Below, piece after piece: positions 1 to 6,771 of a DNA stretch of 11,880 nt (positions are counted from its first letter, which is position 1; each line of letters begins with the position of its first letter). The notes below the pieces were generated by a model that searched no databases, was not told where the DNA came from, and saw only the letters and a list, made by a program, of their open reading frames with translations. Made by a program: the position numbers and the translations under genes. Origin of the DNA: Candidatus Krumholzibacteriia bacterium. Lineage in GTDB: Bacteria; Krumholzibacteriota; Krumholzibacteriia; LZORAL124-64-63. The DNA lies in contig JAUUYW010000065.1 in NCBI GenBank assembly GCA_030590265.1, positions 1 to 11,880 on the forward strand. Reading direction: 5' to 3'.

Positions 1-258
1 ATTCTGGCTTTTTACCTTTTCCTGGATGGGGCATTTGAAATCAGTGCGGCGCTTAAGCGGAAGCCGGAGGCTGGTTGGGGCTGGTTGATGTTCGGCGGGG
101 TTGTTTCGATCCTGCTCGGCCTCATGATCTGGCGCCAGTATCCACTGTCCGGTATGTGGGCCATCGGTATTTTGTTGGGAGTCAAATTGCTGTTCATCGG
201 GGTGAGCATACTCACCATCGGATCGACGGTTAGCGCAGTGGCAAAGGATAATTCGTAA
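1..258 (+). CDS. HdeD-family (DUF308) integral membrane protein, C-terminal part
   Basis: Open from base 1 in frame 1 to TAA at 256-258, giving 85 residues; the start lies upstream of the window. Three hydrophobic segments are visible: about residues 1-18 (ending DGAFEISAALK), 28-44 (LMFGGVVSILLGLMIW) and 53-78 (WAIGILLGVKLLFIGVSILTIG). The order 'LxDGxFEIxxA', 'GWGWLxxxGxxSxxLGxxIW' and 'PxSGxWAIGxLxGxxLxFxGxS' matches the second half of HdeD-type proteins, small six-helix inner-membrane proteins; HdeD in E. coli is linked to acid resistance, while most homologues have no proven role. Function here is therefore only a family assignment. A GC-rich hairpin follows the stop at 333-360. Confidence in the family is good; the fragment gives no information on regulation or on upstream neighbours. 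Confidence 0.8.
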   Translation: MLAFYLFLDGAFEISAALKRKPEAGWGWLMFGGVVSILLGLMIWRQYPLSGMWAIGILLGVKLLFIGVSILTIGSTVSAVAKDNS

Positions 259-292
259 CTCAGGATTGAGTGCTTGCCGTAGGCCTGTGAAA

Positions 293-328
293 ATTACGAT
301 CAACTAGAATAAGAATTTCGATCAATTA
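293..328. repeat. Two direct repeats ATTnCGATCAAnTA, 22 bp apart
   Basis: ATTACGATCAACTA (293-306) and ATTTCGATCAATTA (315-328) agree at 12 of 14 positions and start 22 bp apart, about two helical turns, so a protein could bind both on the same face of the DNA. The core CGATCAA recurs at 561-567. A regulator site is possible, but chance in AT-rich DNA is not excluded. Confidence 0.35.
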
Positions 329-332
329 TTCC

Positions 333-360
333 GTTGCGGGGATCGATTTATCCCCGCAGC
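333..360 (+). terminator. GC-rich hairpin after the HdeD-family gene
   Basis: GTTGCGGGGAT (333-343) pairs with ATCCCCGCAGC (350-360) over 11 positions with one G-T wobble, around a 6-base loop. It lies 75 bases after the HdeD-family stop codon and is the strongest stem in the gap. There is no T run after it on either strand, so it may stop transcription poorly or serve mainly as a 3'-end stabiliser. Confidence 0.45.
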
Positions 361-439
361 AAGTTAAAACATCAAATCTCAATGATATTATCCTTAGTTC
401 CTTTGGCCAATCAGCAAAAGCCACCAAATTAGTATGATA

Positions 440-468
440 TTGAAATTCGGTTATGGATGCTGTATAAT
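440..468 (+). promoter_or_regulatory. Sigma70-type promoter for the FG-GAP gene
   Basis: TTGAAA at 440-445 (5 of 6 consensus bases) and TATAAT at 463-468 (6 of 6) are separated by 17 bp, the preferred spacing. Transcription would begin near 475, leaving a leader of about 120 nt before the ATG at 599. This is the best promoter match in the window. Confidence 0.7.
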
Positions 469-512
469 TTTGATCACCTGAGCAGATAGCTCAAAAAATG
501 CCTCATTTCCAT

Positions 513-543
513 ATCTTCATTCGATACTGTTTGAAGATTTTTT
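513..543 (+). terminator. AT-rich terminator-like hairpin inside the leader
   Basis: ATCTTCA (513-519) pairs perfectly with TGAAGAT (532-538) around a 12-base loop, and the run TTTTTT occupies 538-543. It lies between the promoter at 440-468 and the start codon at 599, where an attenuator would sit. The stem has only two G-C pairs, so termination would be weak; it may instead be a pause site or chance. Confidence 0.35.
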
Positions 544-598
544 GGCTAGGGCATATGGGGCGATCAAATAAATTATTCTCTCAATTTGGAGCTTGAAA

Positions 599-2098
599 AT
601 GATTAGATTTACTGACTCAATCAAAATATTTTCCATAATGTTGGTTCTTCAGTTTTGCGCCCTTACCGCTTTTTCTGAAGTTATTCCTGAAGATAATAAA
701 ATCTTACCGGATGATGGAGTGACCGGAGATGATTTCGGATATTCCATTGCCTTGGATTCCGGTGTTGTGGCCGTGGGAGCAAAAGATGAAGGAGAGCAAG
801 GCTCAAGGGCTGGTTCTGCCTATCTGTTTGACCTGAATACCGGGGCTCAACTGTTCAAGCTTCAGCCAGATGATGGTGCCGATCATGATAGGTTTGGTGT
901 GTCCATTGCCATAGAGGGTGGTATTACGGTTGTGGGATCTTTTGAAAGCAATGCACCATATAATGGAAGCGGTTCGGCTTATCTTTTCGATGTTTCCACC
1001 GGTAGTCAGCTTTACAAGCTGGTTCCCTCGGATGTGACTTCAAACAAGGCTTTTGGTTTCTCGGTGGATATTGACAATGGTCTTGTCGCCGTCTCAGCGG
1101 TGGGTGATGGTACCAATGGGGCCTATTCCGGCGCGGCGTATATTTTTGATGCAGAAACTGGTGCCCAACTTCATAAGCTCTTGCCCGATGATGGGGCGGC
1201 CAGCGATGGTTTTGGTCAATCCATCGCCATTGAAAATGGCCTGGTTGTAGTTGGGTCATATCACGATGATGACAATGGCTCCAATTCCGGTTCCGCTTAC
1301 CTGTTTGATGCCCAGACGGGTGACCAGTTGGCCAAATTGCTTCCCGAAGACGGCAATTCGAGTGATGAATTTGGTATCTCTGCGGACATTGAAAATAATA
1401 CGGTTGTCATTGGAGCCCGCTACGAATATTACGGATTTGGTGCCGTGTATCTTTTTGACGCCACAACTTATGCTCAGACAGTGAAAATCAAACCCAACGA
1501 ATTGGCTCAGAATACCGATTTTGGCAGCGTAGTAGCCATCAGTAATAATATTGTGGCAGTGGGAGAGAACCGCAGCAATTTAAACTATGACCGGGCCGGA
1601 TCAGTTTTCTTGTTCGATGCAATCACTGGTGAACAAATCAGTCGTCATCAGCCCAGCGATGCCTTGGTAAATCACTATTTTGGCAAATCAGTGGCGTTGG
1701 AAAATGGGATTCTTGTCTCAGGAGCAGTTGGTGATCAGGACAATGGATTTGCTGCTGGTGCCATGTATGTTTTTGAATTTGGAGGTGGGGGTGTTTCGGC
1801 AGTACCCCAGGTGGCCGCTGGCCTGAACATGCACCCGAACCATCCTAATCCTTTCAATCCAAGCACCACCATCGGTTTCAGCCTGGAAACCGATGGTTTT
1901 GTCGAGTTGAACATTTATTCCGCCCGGGGAGAATTCGTGCGAAACCTGGTTAGTGAGTTCCTGAGATCAGGAACTGTTCAGTCGGTTGTTTGGGATGGCA
2001 AGGATGGTATTGGTAGCACGATGTCCAGTGGAGTTTATTATGCTCGCCTGGTTGGCAACTCCAGCGCTGTTCAGAAAAAAATGGTTCTATTAAAATAA
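599..2098 (+). CDS. Secreted seven-bladed FG-GAP propeller protein with C-terminal FlgD-like/T9SS-type domain
   Basis: Starting at ATG 599 gives 499 residues; GGAG at 588-591 lies 7 bases before it, whereas the in-frame TTG at 593 leaves only one base, so ATG 599 is preferred. Residues 1-26 form a signal peptide (basic start, hydrophobic core, AFS before E27). Seven FG-GAP repeats (FG-GAP_2 type: FGxSxAI...VVGA...GSAYLFD..TG..L.KL.P) begin at about residues 38, 91, 144, 197, 250, 300 and 353, enough for one closed seven-bladed beta-propeller; several loops carry Asp/Asn/Gly runs (HDDDNGSNSG, GDQDNG) that could bind calcium. Residues 412-499 start HPNHPNPFNPST and end SGVYYARL...KKMVLLK, like FlgD Ig-like folds and type IX sorting domains. 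A surface or released protein for adhesion or ligand binding is inferred; no catalytic motif is seen. It is monocistronic, with its own promoter and leader. Confidence 0.85.
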   Translation: MIRFTDSIKIFSIMLVLQFCALTAFSEVIPEDNKILPDDGVTGDDFGYSIALDSGVVAVGAKDEGEQGSRAGSAYLFDLNTGAQLFKLQPDDGADHDRFGVSIAIEGGITVVGSFESNAPYNGSGSAYLFDVSTGSQLYKLVPSDVTSNKAFGFSVDIDNGLVAVSAVGDGTNGAYSGAAYIFDAETGAQLHKLLPDDGAASDGFGQSIAIENGLVVVGSYHDDDNGSNSGSAYLFDAQTGDQLAKLLPEDGNSSDEFGISADIENNTVVIGARYEYYGFGAVYLFDATTYAQTVKIKPNELAQNTDFGSVVAISNNIVAVGENRSNLNYDRAGSVFLFDAITGEQISRHQPSDALVNHYFGKSVALENGILVSGAVGDQDNGFAAGAMYVFEFGGGGVSAVPQVAAGLNMHPNHPNPFNPSTTIGFSLETDGFVELNIYSARGEFVRNLVSEFLRSGTVQSVVWDGKDGIGSTMSSGVYYARLVGNSSAVQKKMVLLK

Positions 2099-2276
2099 GA
2101 TATAGAACGGCTATTCAGGCCTCCGTGTCGGCCCCGAGCGTAATTGCTCTGTTCCATTATTAAGGTGACGAACAGGTTCTCTCAAATATCGGTCAGTCGC
2201 GTATGGCCACACGGCAAATCCGTACTGGCCAAAACTCCATGTGGTGTTAAACTCCCTATCTGTAGTTTCTGAATCC

Positions 2277-2308
2277 GATTCGCCATATCCAGGCGAATCC
2301 TGTTTTTT
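2277..2308 (+). terminator. Intrinsic terminator-like hairpin just before the pepA RBS
   Basis: GATTCGCC (2277-2284) pairs perfectly with GGCGAATC (2292-2299) around a 7-base loop; after CTG follows T6 at 2303-2308. This is a proper rho-independent layout. It is 179 bases after the propeller gene but only 2 bases before the GGGAGGA ribosome site of pepA (2311-2317), so it either ends propeller transcripts with pepA promoted from an unseen site, or acts as an attenuator in the pepA leader. Confidence 0.6.
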
Positions 2309-2323
2309 CAGGGAGGAAAGCTC

Positions 2324-3856
2324 TTGCGCTGGACCATTTCAAAAACCGAAACCGCAGACACCCCTGGTGATCTGTTGGTATTCCCCGTTTTCCAAATAAA
2401 TGACAATGCTGATTTGAAGAGGGTGCTCAAAGGCACTAAAGGCGGTATCCGACCTTCAGCTCCCGGCCAAAAACCCGCTGCGGGACTGAAAAAGAAAGTT
2501 GCCACCAGCGGATTTGTAGCCAAAGCATCATCCTTGCTGCCGGTCTATTGCTCCAACACCAAAGCTGGCTGGCTTTTGCTCACCGGCCTCGGTGATGAAA
2601 AAGAGCTGGGCTTGGAAACCATTCGCAAAGCCGCCGGCACTGCAGCTCAAAAAGCCAGAGCCATGAATGCCGCCCGCATTTTGGTGGCAGTACCCGAAGA
2701 CACTCGTTTGGGCATTGATGACGCTGCTTTCGCCCGCGCTTGGGTCGAGGGGGCGGAAATGGGGCTTTCGGCCACCGGCGTATTGAAAACCGCTAATAAA
2801 TCCAAAGAAATCCCAACAAGTTGGAAATTCCTGGCCGACTCGACTCGCCACAAGGCTCTGCGTGCCGGTGTTGCCGAAGGGGAAAAATTCGCCAGCGGTT
2901 GCAACTTTGCCAGGGCGTTGGTCAACGACCCACCAAATTTGCAGACACCAGCCAAGCTGGCCGAAGCCGCGCGGAAAATGGCCAAAGAAGAGGGTATGAG
3001 CTGCAAAATCCTGACTGTCCCCCAAATGAAAAAAATGAACATGGGAGGCCTGCTGGGAGTTGGCCAGGGCAGCATCAACCCGCCCCGCCTCATCGCCCTG
3101 GAGTACAAAGGCGGCAAAAGTAAAAAGTCACCCACGGTTGCCCTTGTGGGCAAAGGTGTCACCTTCGACACCGGTGGCATCAGCCTCAAACCCGGTGCCA
3201 ACATGGATCTGATGAAATCGGACATGGGTGGAGCCGCCGCCGTGCTGGGTGCGGCGCAAATCATCGCGCGCCTGGGTTTGGACGTGAATCTGGTGACCAT
3301 CGTTCCCACTGCTGAAAACATGCCTGATGGCAACGCCATCCGTCCCGCCGATGTCTTGACCATGGCCAACGGCAAGACGGTGGAAGTCTTGAACACCGAC
3401 GCCGAAGGCCGCCTCATTCTGGGCGACGCCCTCTGGTACGCCGGCCGCAGCAAGCCTGACTACATCATCGACGCAGCCACCCTGACCGGTGCCTGTGTGG
3501 TGGCCCTGGGCAGCCATTTTGCCGGCTTGATGAGCAACAGCAGCGAACTCATCGATTCGATCAAGCAGGCCGGTGGCGAAACCTTCGAGCGCGTTTGGCA
3601 TTTGCCCTTGATCGACGAGCACAAGGACGCCATGAAAGGCACCTGGAGTGACCTGAAAAACCTGGGGCCCCGTGAAGGTGGTGCCCTGACCGCCGCCGGG
3701 TTCCTGTCCCACTTTGTGCCCGACGATACCCACTGGGCCCATGTGGACATTGCCGGACCTTCTTATGCGGAAAAGGGCTCGGCCACTGCCCCGGTGGGAG
3801 GCACCGGTTTCGGAGCGCGTCTGCTGGCCCGGGCGGTGCAAATTATTGTCTCCTGA
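2324..3856 (+). CDS. pepA: Leucyl aminopeptidase, M17 family (PepA)
   Basis: Cytosolic two-metal aminopeptidase that removes N-terminal residues, with leucine preferred in the classic members, in late peptide turnover; family members are hexamers. The 510-residue product has the usual length. The N-terminal half (about 1-190) is the variable domain; the catalytic half carries VGKGVTFDTGG (K277, D282), K289, KSDMGGAA (D300) and NTDAEGRL (D359, E361, R363). These residues match E. coli PepA K270, D275, K282, D293, D352, E354 and R356 with a constant offset of 7, so the metal site and the catalytic Lys and Arg are all intact. The start is TTG 2324, fixed by GGGAGGA at 2311-2317, 6 bases before it. 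A terminator-like hairpin sits directly upstream. E. coli PepA also binds DNA, but nothing here tests that. xseA follows after 89 bases. Confidence 0.95.
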   Translation: MRWTISKTETADTPGDLLVFPVFQINDNADLKRVLKGTKGGIRPSAPGQKPAAGLKKKVATSGFVAKASSLLPVYCSNTKAGWLLLTGLGDEKELGLETIRKAAGTAAQKARAMNAARILVAVPEDTRLGIDDAAFARAWVEGAEMGLSATGVLKTANKSKEIPTSWKFLADSTRHKALRAGVAEGEKFASGCNFARALVNDPPNLQTPAKLAEAARKMAKEEGMSCKILTVPQMKKMNMGGLLGVGQGSINPPRLIALEYKGGKSKKSPTVALVGKGVTFDTGGISLKPGANMDLMKSDMGGAAAVLGAAQIIARLGLDVNLVTIVPTAENMPDGNAIRPADVLTMANGKTVEVLNTDAEGRLILGDALWYAGRSKPDYIIDAATLTGACVVALGSHFAGLMSNSSELIDSIKQAGGETFERVWHLPLIDEHKDAMKGTWSDLKNLGPREGGALTAAGFLSHFVPDDTHWAHVDIAGPSYAEKGSATAPVGGTGFGARLLARAVQIIVS

Positions 3857-3904
3857 TTCCTGGACAGCACTCGGTGAGTCCGAAAGGCTTTCAGAGGTAA
3901 CCCT

Positions 3905-3942
3905 GCGCCGCCTGCTGGTGATCATCACCGGGGTGGCGGCGC
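3905..3942 (+). other. Strong GC hairpin between pepA and xseA
   Basis: GCGCCGCC (3905-3912) pairs perfectly with GGCGGCGC (3935-3942); inside it CTGGTG (3915-3920) pairs with CACCGG (3926-3931), one pair being G-T, around a 5-base loop. No T run follows, so it is not a classic terminator. It ends three bases before the ATG at 3946 and would bury any ribosome site for that codon. It may act as a processing or stability element between pepA and xseA. Confidence 0.5.
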
Positions 3943-3945
3943 CCG

Positions 3946-5526
3946 ATGGCAGGAGTTGGAGATTTGAGTTTGTGGAATGACACCCAGGATGATGCTGCCG
4001 AAAAACGTCAGGTTTTGTCGGTGCGCCAGGTCAATGACGCCATCAGTGACGCCATCGGCATGGCTTTTCCCAGCACCATTTGGGTCCGCGGCGAGGTGCA
4101 ACGATTTCCCCCCGACGCGGCCCACCGCAAGCATCTGTATTTTGAGCTGCAGGAAACCGGAGGCAGTGGGGCCGCCGAGTACCAAATAGCCATGGCCCTC
4201 ATGGGCTGGGACCGGCAGCGCTACGGTTTGGGTCGGTACGTCGATGGTACCGACCCCGATTTCCAGATCACCAACAAGCTGGAAGTCTGCCTGGAGTGCA
4301 AAGTCGATTTCTACGCCAAATTTGGTAAAATCAGCCTGAAAATCGTGGGTGTGGACAAAACTTTTGCCTTGGGCAAACTGGAAGCCCGCCGCCGCGAAAC
4401 CCTGGCTTTTCTCACCGAGCGCGGATTGCTCAATAAAAATTCTGCCCTGCCCATGCCGGAATTGCCCCTGCGCATTGGCCTGATCACCTCTCCTGAAAGT
4501 GCCGCCCACCATGATTTCATGACGGGGATCGTCGCTTCCGGCTGGGCATTTGAAGTGAGTCTGTGCGGGGCCAAAATGCAGGGCGAGATGTTGCAAGCGG
4601 AGGTTATTGCAGCCCTGGAAAATCACCAGGCCAACCTGGTGGATGTCATCATCATCACCCGGGGTGGGGGCTCGCGGGCCGACCTCAGCTGGTTTGACCA
4701 GCGCGATCTGGCCGTGGCAATTGCCGAATCTCCAGTGCCGGTGATCACTGCCATTGGCCACGAGATCGATACTTCCATCGCCGACCTGGTGGCCCATCAG
4801 AGTTGCAAAACACCCACCGCAGCGGCCGAACTTCTGGTTGAGATCATCGACCTTGCCGCTCGCCGACTGGATGACGCCGCCGAAGACCTGCTCGCGGTGA
4901 TCACAAGCCGGTTGGATGAAGCCAGACGTCGGCTTCAAGTGGCTGACCAACTTCCTGGTCTGGCCGACCGAGTCTTATTGAGTGCTCGCCTGGGTGTTCA
5001 GGAACTGGCCGGACATTTGCTGCATCGGGTGGGTGGCAACCTGGCTGGCAGGAGGGAAAGCCTTTCCCATCTTGCTGCCCGTTTGCACACTGGTGCGCAT
5101 CGTGTGATCATGCAAAATGATGGTCTCCTGCAAGGCGTCGGTCCACGTTTGAGCCGGGCGGCCCTTCATCGGTTGATCTCCGTTGAACGGGAGCTCCATC
5201 AGCAAAAGACACGACTCGTCCGTGAAGCTCCCAAACCCACTGTGGCAGCACAATTGAAGCTGGCTCAACTGGCTGAAAAGACCCGACTCCTGGATCCTGC
5301 GCGATTGTTGGCCCGAGGTTACAGCTTAACTGTGGATTCCGATGGGAAAACCATCACCGACGCAGCTCGGCTGAGCCCGGGCGACTCCATATTGACTCAA
5401 TTCGCCGCGGGCCAGGTGCGCAGCATCGTGCAACCTGGATCCGGACCCCGCAAACCCAAATCAACCAAAGGAAAAAAACGTGGCAGCAAGCAAGAAGAAA
5501 CCGGCCAAAAATCTCTCTTTCGGTGA
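3946..5526 (+). CDS. xseA: Exodeoxyribonuclease VII large subunit
   Basis: Large catalytic subunit of exonuclease VII, which cuts single-stranded DNA from both ends to acid-soluble oligonucleotides in repair. Order: N-terminal OB fold (about residues 22-130; VRQVNDAISDAIG..., WVRGEVQRF), catalytic region with LRIGLITSPESAAHHDF (D190), IITRGGGSRADL (R239) and GHEIDTSIAD (H272, D275), then a long helical part, and the usual end motif LLARGYSLTVDSDGKTI. D190, R239, H272 and D275 line up with E. coli D155, R205, H238 and D241, reported as essential. At 526 residues it exceeds E. coli XseA (456), partly through a Lys/Arg-rich tail of about 30 residues whose end is coded in the overlap with xseB. 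Start uncertain: ATG 3946 lies right behind a GC hairpin, while TTG 3964 has AGGAG at 3951-3955 at good spacing and may be the true start. Confidence 0.93.
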   Translation: MAGVGDLSLWNDTQDDAAEKRQVLSVRQVNDAISDAIGMAFPSTIWVRGEVQRFPPDAAHRKHLYFELQETGGSGAAEYQIAMALMGWDRQRYGLGRYVDGTDPDFQITNKLEVCLECKVDFYAKFGKISLKIVGVDKTFALGKLEARRRETLAFLTERGLLNKNSALPMPELPLRIGLITSPESAAHHDFMTGIVASGWAFEVSLCGAKMQGEMLQAEVIAALENHQANLVDVIIITRGGGSRADLSWFDQRDLAVAIAESPVPVITAIGHEIDTSIADLVAHQSCKTPTAAAELLVEIIDLAARRLDDAAEDLLAVITSRLDEARRRLQVADQLPGLADRVLLSARLGVQELAGHLLHRVGGNLAGRRESLSHLAARLHTGAHRVIMQNDGLLQGVGPRLSRAALHRLISVERELHQQKTRLVREAPKPTVAAQLKLAQLAEKTRLLDPARLLARGYSLTVDSDGKTITDAARLSPGDSILTQFAAGQVRSIVQPGSGPRKPKSTKGKKRGSKQEETGQKSLFR

Positions 5527-5758
5527 AGCCGTCAACGAAGTGGAAGAAATTCTCGCCGGCCTGGAAGACGACAACATCGACATCGACAAACTGGGTGCGG
5601 AAGTTCGCCGTGCTGTGGAGCTGATCCAGATTTGTCGAGGTAAGTTGGAAAAAACCGATGCCGAGGTTCGGCAATTGGTAGAGGGGCTGCAATCGAGTGG
5701 TTCTTCTGATGAAACCCCGGCTTCCGATGAAGCAAACACTGGAAACGTTCCCTTCTGA
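5480..5758 (+). CDS. xseB: Exodeoxyribonuclease VII small subunit
   Basis: Small subunit; several copies bind the helical arm of XseA and are needed for a working, controlled nuclease. The 92-residue product starts with a Lys-rich stretch (ASKKKPAK) followed by the family core at about 13-68 (SFGEAVNEVEEILAGLED, then LGAEVRRAVELIQICRGKLEKTDAEV), two amphipathic helices, and a Ser/Asp/Glu-rich tail. Usual length is about 70-90 residues. The start is GTG 5480, with AAAGGA about 7 bases upstream; it lies 47 bases inside the end of xseA, so the subunits are probably coupled in translation. Its TGA (5756-5758) shares one base with the next ATG (5758), in the form TGATG. Confidence 0.92.
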   Translation: MAASKKKPAKNLSFGEAVNEVEEILAGLEDDNIDIDKLGAEVRRAVELIQICRGKLEKTDAEVRQLVEGLQSSGSSDETPASDEANTGNVPF

Positions 5759-6771
5759 TGGAACCCATGATCCAAGTGCGCGACCTGGTTCGCGATTATA
5801 AAATCACCAAAAAGCGTGAAGGTGTTGCTGGTGGCCTGATCGATCTGATTCGTCCCAGGAAGGAAATTCTGCGCGCTGTGGACAAGGTGTCCTTTGATAT
5901 TGATGCGGGTGAACTGGTGGGATACATCGGCGCCAATGGCGCAGGTAAAAGCACCACCATCAAAATGCTTACCGGCATCCTGACACCAACCAGCGGGACT
6001 GTATCCGTGGGTGGGCTGGTTCCCTGGAAAAACCGGTTGCAATACACTCGGCATATCGGCGCTGTTTTTGGCCAGCGCACCCAGTTGTGGTGGGACCTCG
6101 CGGTGGTGGAATCCTTCCGGCTGCTGAAGAAGATTTACGAAGTGGACGATGCGACATACAAAAAACAAATGGGTGTCTTCCACGATTTGCTCGCCATTGG
6201 GGATTTTCTGCACCAGCCAGTGCGCAAGCTCTCCCTTGGGCAACGCATGCGCTGTGACCTGGCGGCGGCCCTGCTGCACCAACCCCGGGTTCTTTTTCTG
6301 GATGAACCAACCATTGGTCTGGATGTGGTGGCCAAGGACAGTGTTCGTCGCTTCCTGAAGGATATCCGCGAGAACCAAGGAGTGACCATCATCCTGACGA
6401 CCCATGACCTGGGGGATATCGAACAGCTCTGCAAACGCATCATCATCATTGATGAGGGAGTGGTGCATTTCGATGGATTGCTGGCCGATTTGCGCCGGCG
6501 CACGGGCCATCGGGTCAGGCTGACGGTTGAATTGCGGCAGAAACTTTCCAGCGATCAATTGGCCCAGGTCACTGAAGGCATGCCTGTGCAATGGGAAGAG
6601 GGTGAGGGTTTGCTGCACACTGCCGAATTCAACCGCAGCGAAGCACCTGGAGCCGAGGTCATCAAACGACTGGTCAATGCCTGCAATGTTTCGGATTTGA
6701 ATCTGGCAGAACCGCCCATCGAAGAAATTGTAGCCCAGATCTACCGTGATGGCGGGAGCAACAAGAAATGA
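5758..6771 (+). CDS. ABC-2 type exporter, ATP-binding protein (COG4586-like)
   Basis: ATPase of an ABC-2 export system, 337 residues. Walker A GANGAGKST at 58-66 (K64), signature LSLGQ at 158-162, Walker B VLFLDEP with D182 and E183, and H-loop H216 in TTHDLGD are all intact. 'VFGQRTQLWWDLAVVES' and 'SLGQRMRCDLAAALLHQPRVLFLDEPTIGLDVVAK' (shown in parts: GQRTQLWWD, LGQRMRCDLA, PTIGLDVVAK) are typical of the COG4586 group, which pairs with two COG4587/COG3694 (DUF990) permeases, exactly as found here. About 100 residues follow the nucleotide-binding domain, ending IEEIVAQIYRDGG, the usual tail of the group. The substrate of this group is unknown. ATG 5758 overlaps the xseB stop by one base; an in-frame ATG at 5767 is an alternative start. 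It overlaps the first permease by 4 bases (ATGA). Confidence 0.93.
   Translation: MEPMIQVRDLVRDYKITKKREGVAGGLIDLIRPRKEILRAVDKVSFDIDAGELVGYIGANGAGKSTTIKMLTGILTPTSGTVSVGGLVPWKNRLQYTRHIGAVFGQRTQLWWDLAVVESFRLLKKIYEVDDATYKKQMGVFHDLLAIGDFLHQPVRKLSLGQRMRCDLAAALLHQPRVLFLDEPTIGLDVVAKDSVRRFLKDIRENQGVTIILTTHDLGDIEQLCKRIIIIDEGVVHFDGLLADLRRRTGHRVRLTVELRQKLSSDQLAQVTEGMPVQWEEGEGLLHTAEFNRSEAPGAEVIKRLVNACNVSDLNLAEPPIEEIVAQIYRDGGSNKK

Larger units (their letters stand above)
259..598. other. AT-rich intergenic and leader region
   Basis: This 340-base stretch has no full-size gene. It is visibly richer in A+T than the genes further right (for example 19 G/C in the 60 bases 361-420). From left to right it holds a 14-bp direct repeat at 293-306 and 315-328, a strong GC hairpin at 333-360, a near-consensus promoter at 440-468, a 32-codon ORF at 498-596 and an AT-rich hairpin with a T run at 513-543. 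Everything right of about 475 is probably the 5' leader of the propeller gene. Confidence 0.7.

Noticed and set aside
593..598. TTG 593 as start of the propeller gene
   Set aside because: It leaves one base after GGAG (588-591); ATG 599 has normal spacing.
2203..2250. A 15-codon ORF ahead of pepA
   Set aside because: No ribosome site, not coupled to pepA, and too short to separate from chance.
2647..3928. Long minus-strand frames opposite pepA (up to 268 codons)
   Set aside because: They are shadows of a GC-rich coding sequence; pepA has all catalytic motifs and the minus frames show no recognisable domain or ribosome site.
3917..3929. GGTGATCATCACC palindrome as an operator
   Set aside because: It sits inside the larger GC hairpin between two probably co-transcribed genes and no promoter is visible beside it.
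5461..6618. A 385-codon minus-strand frame opposite xseB and the ABC ATPase
   Set aside because: The plus strand carries intact xseB and ABC motifs; the minus frame is a shadow.
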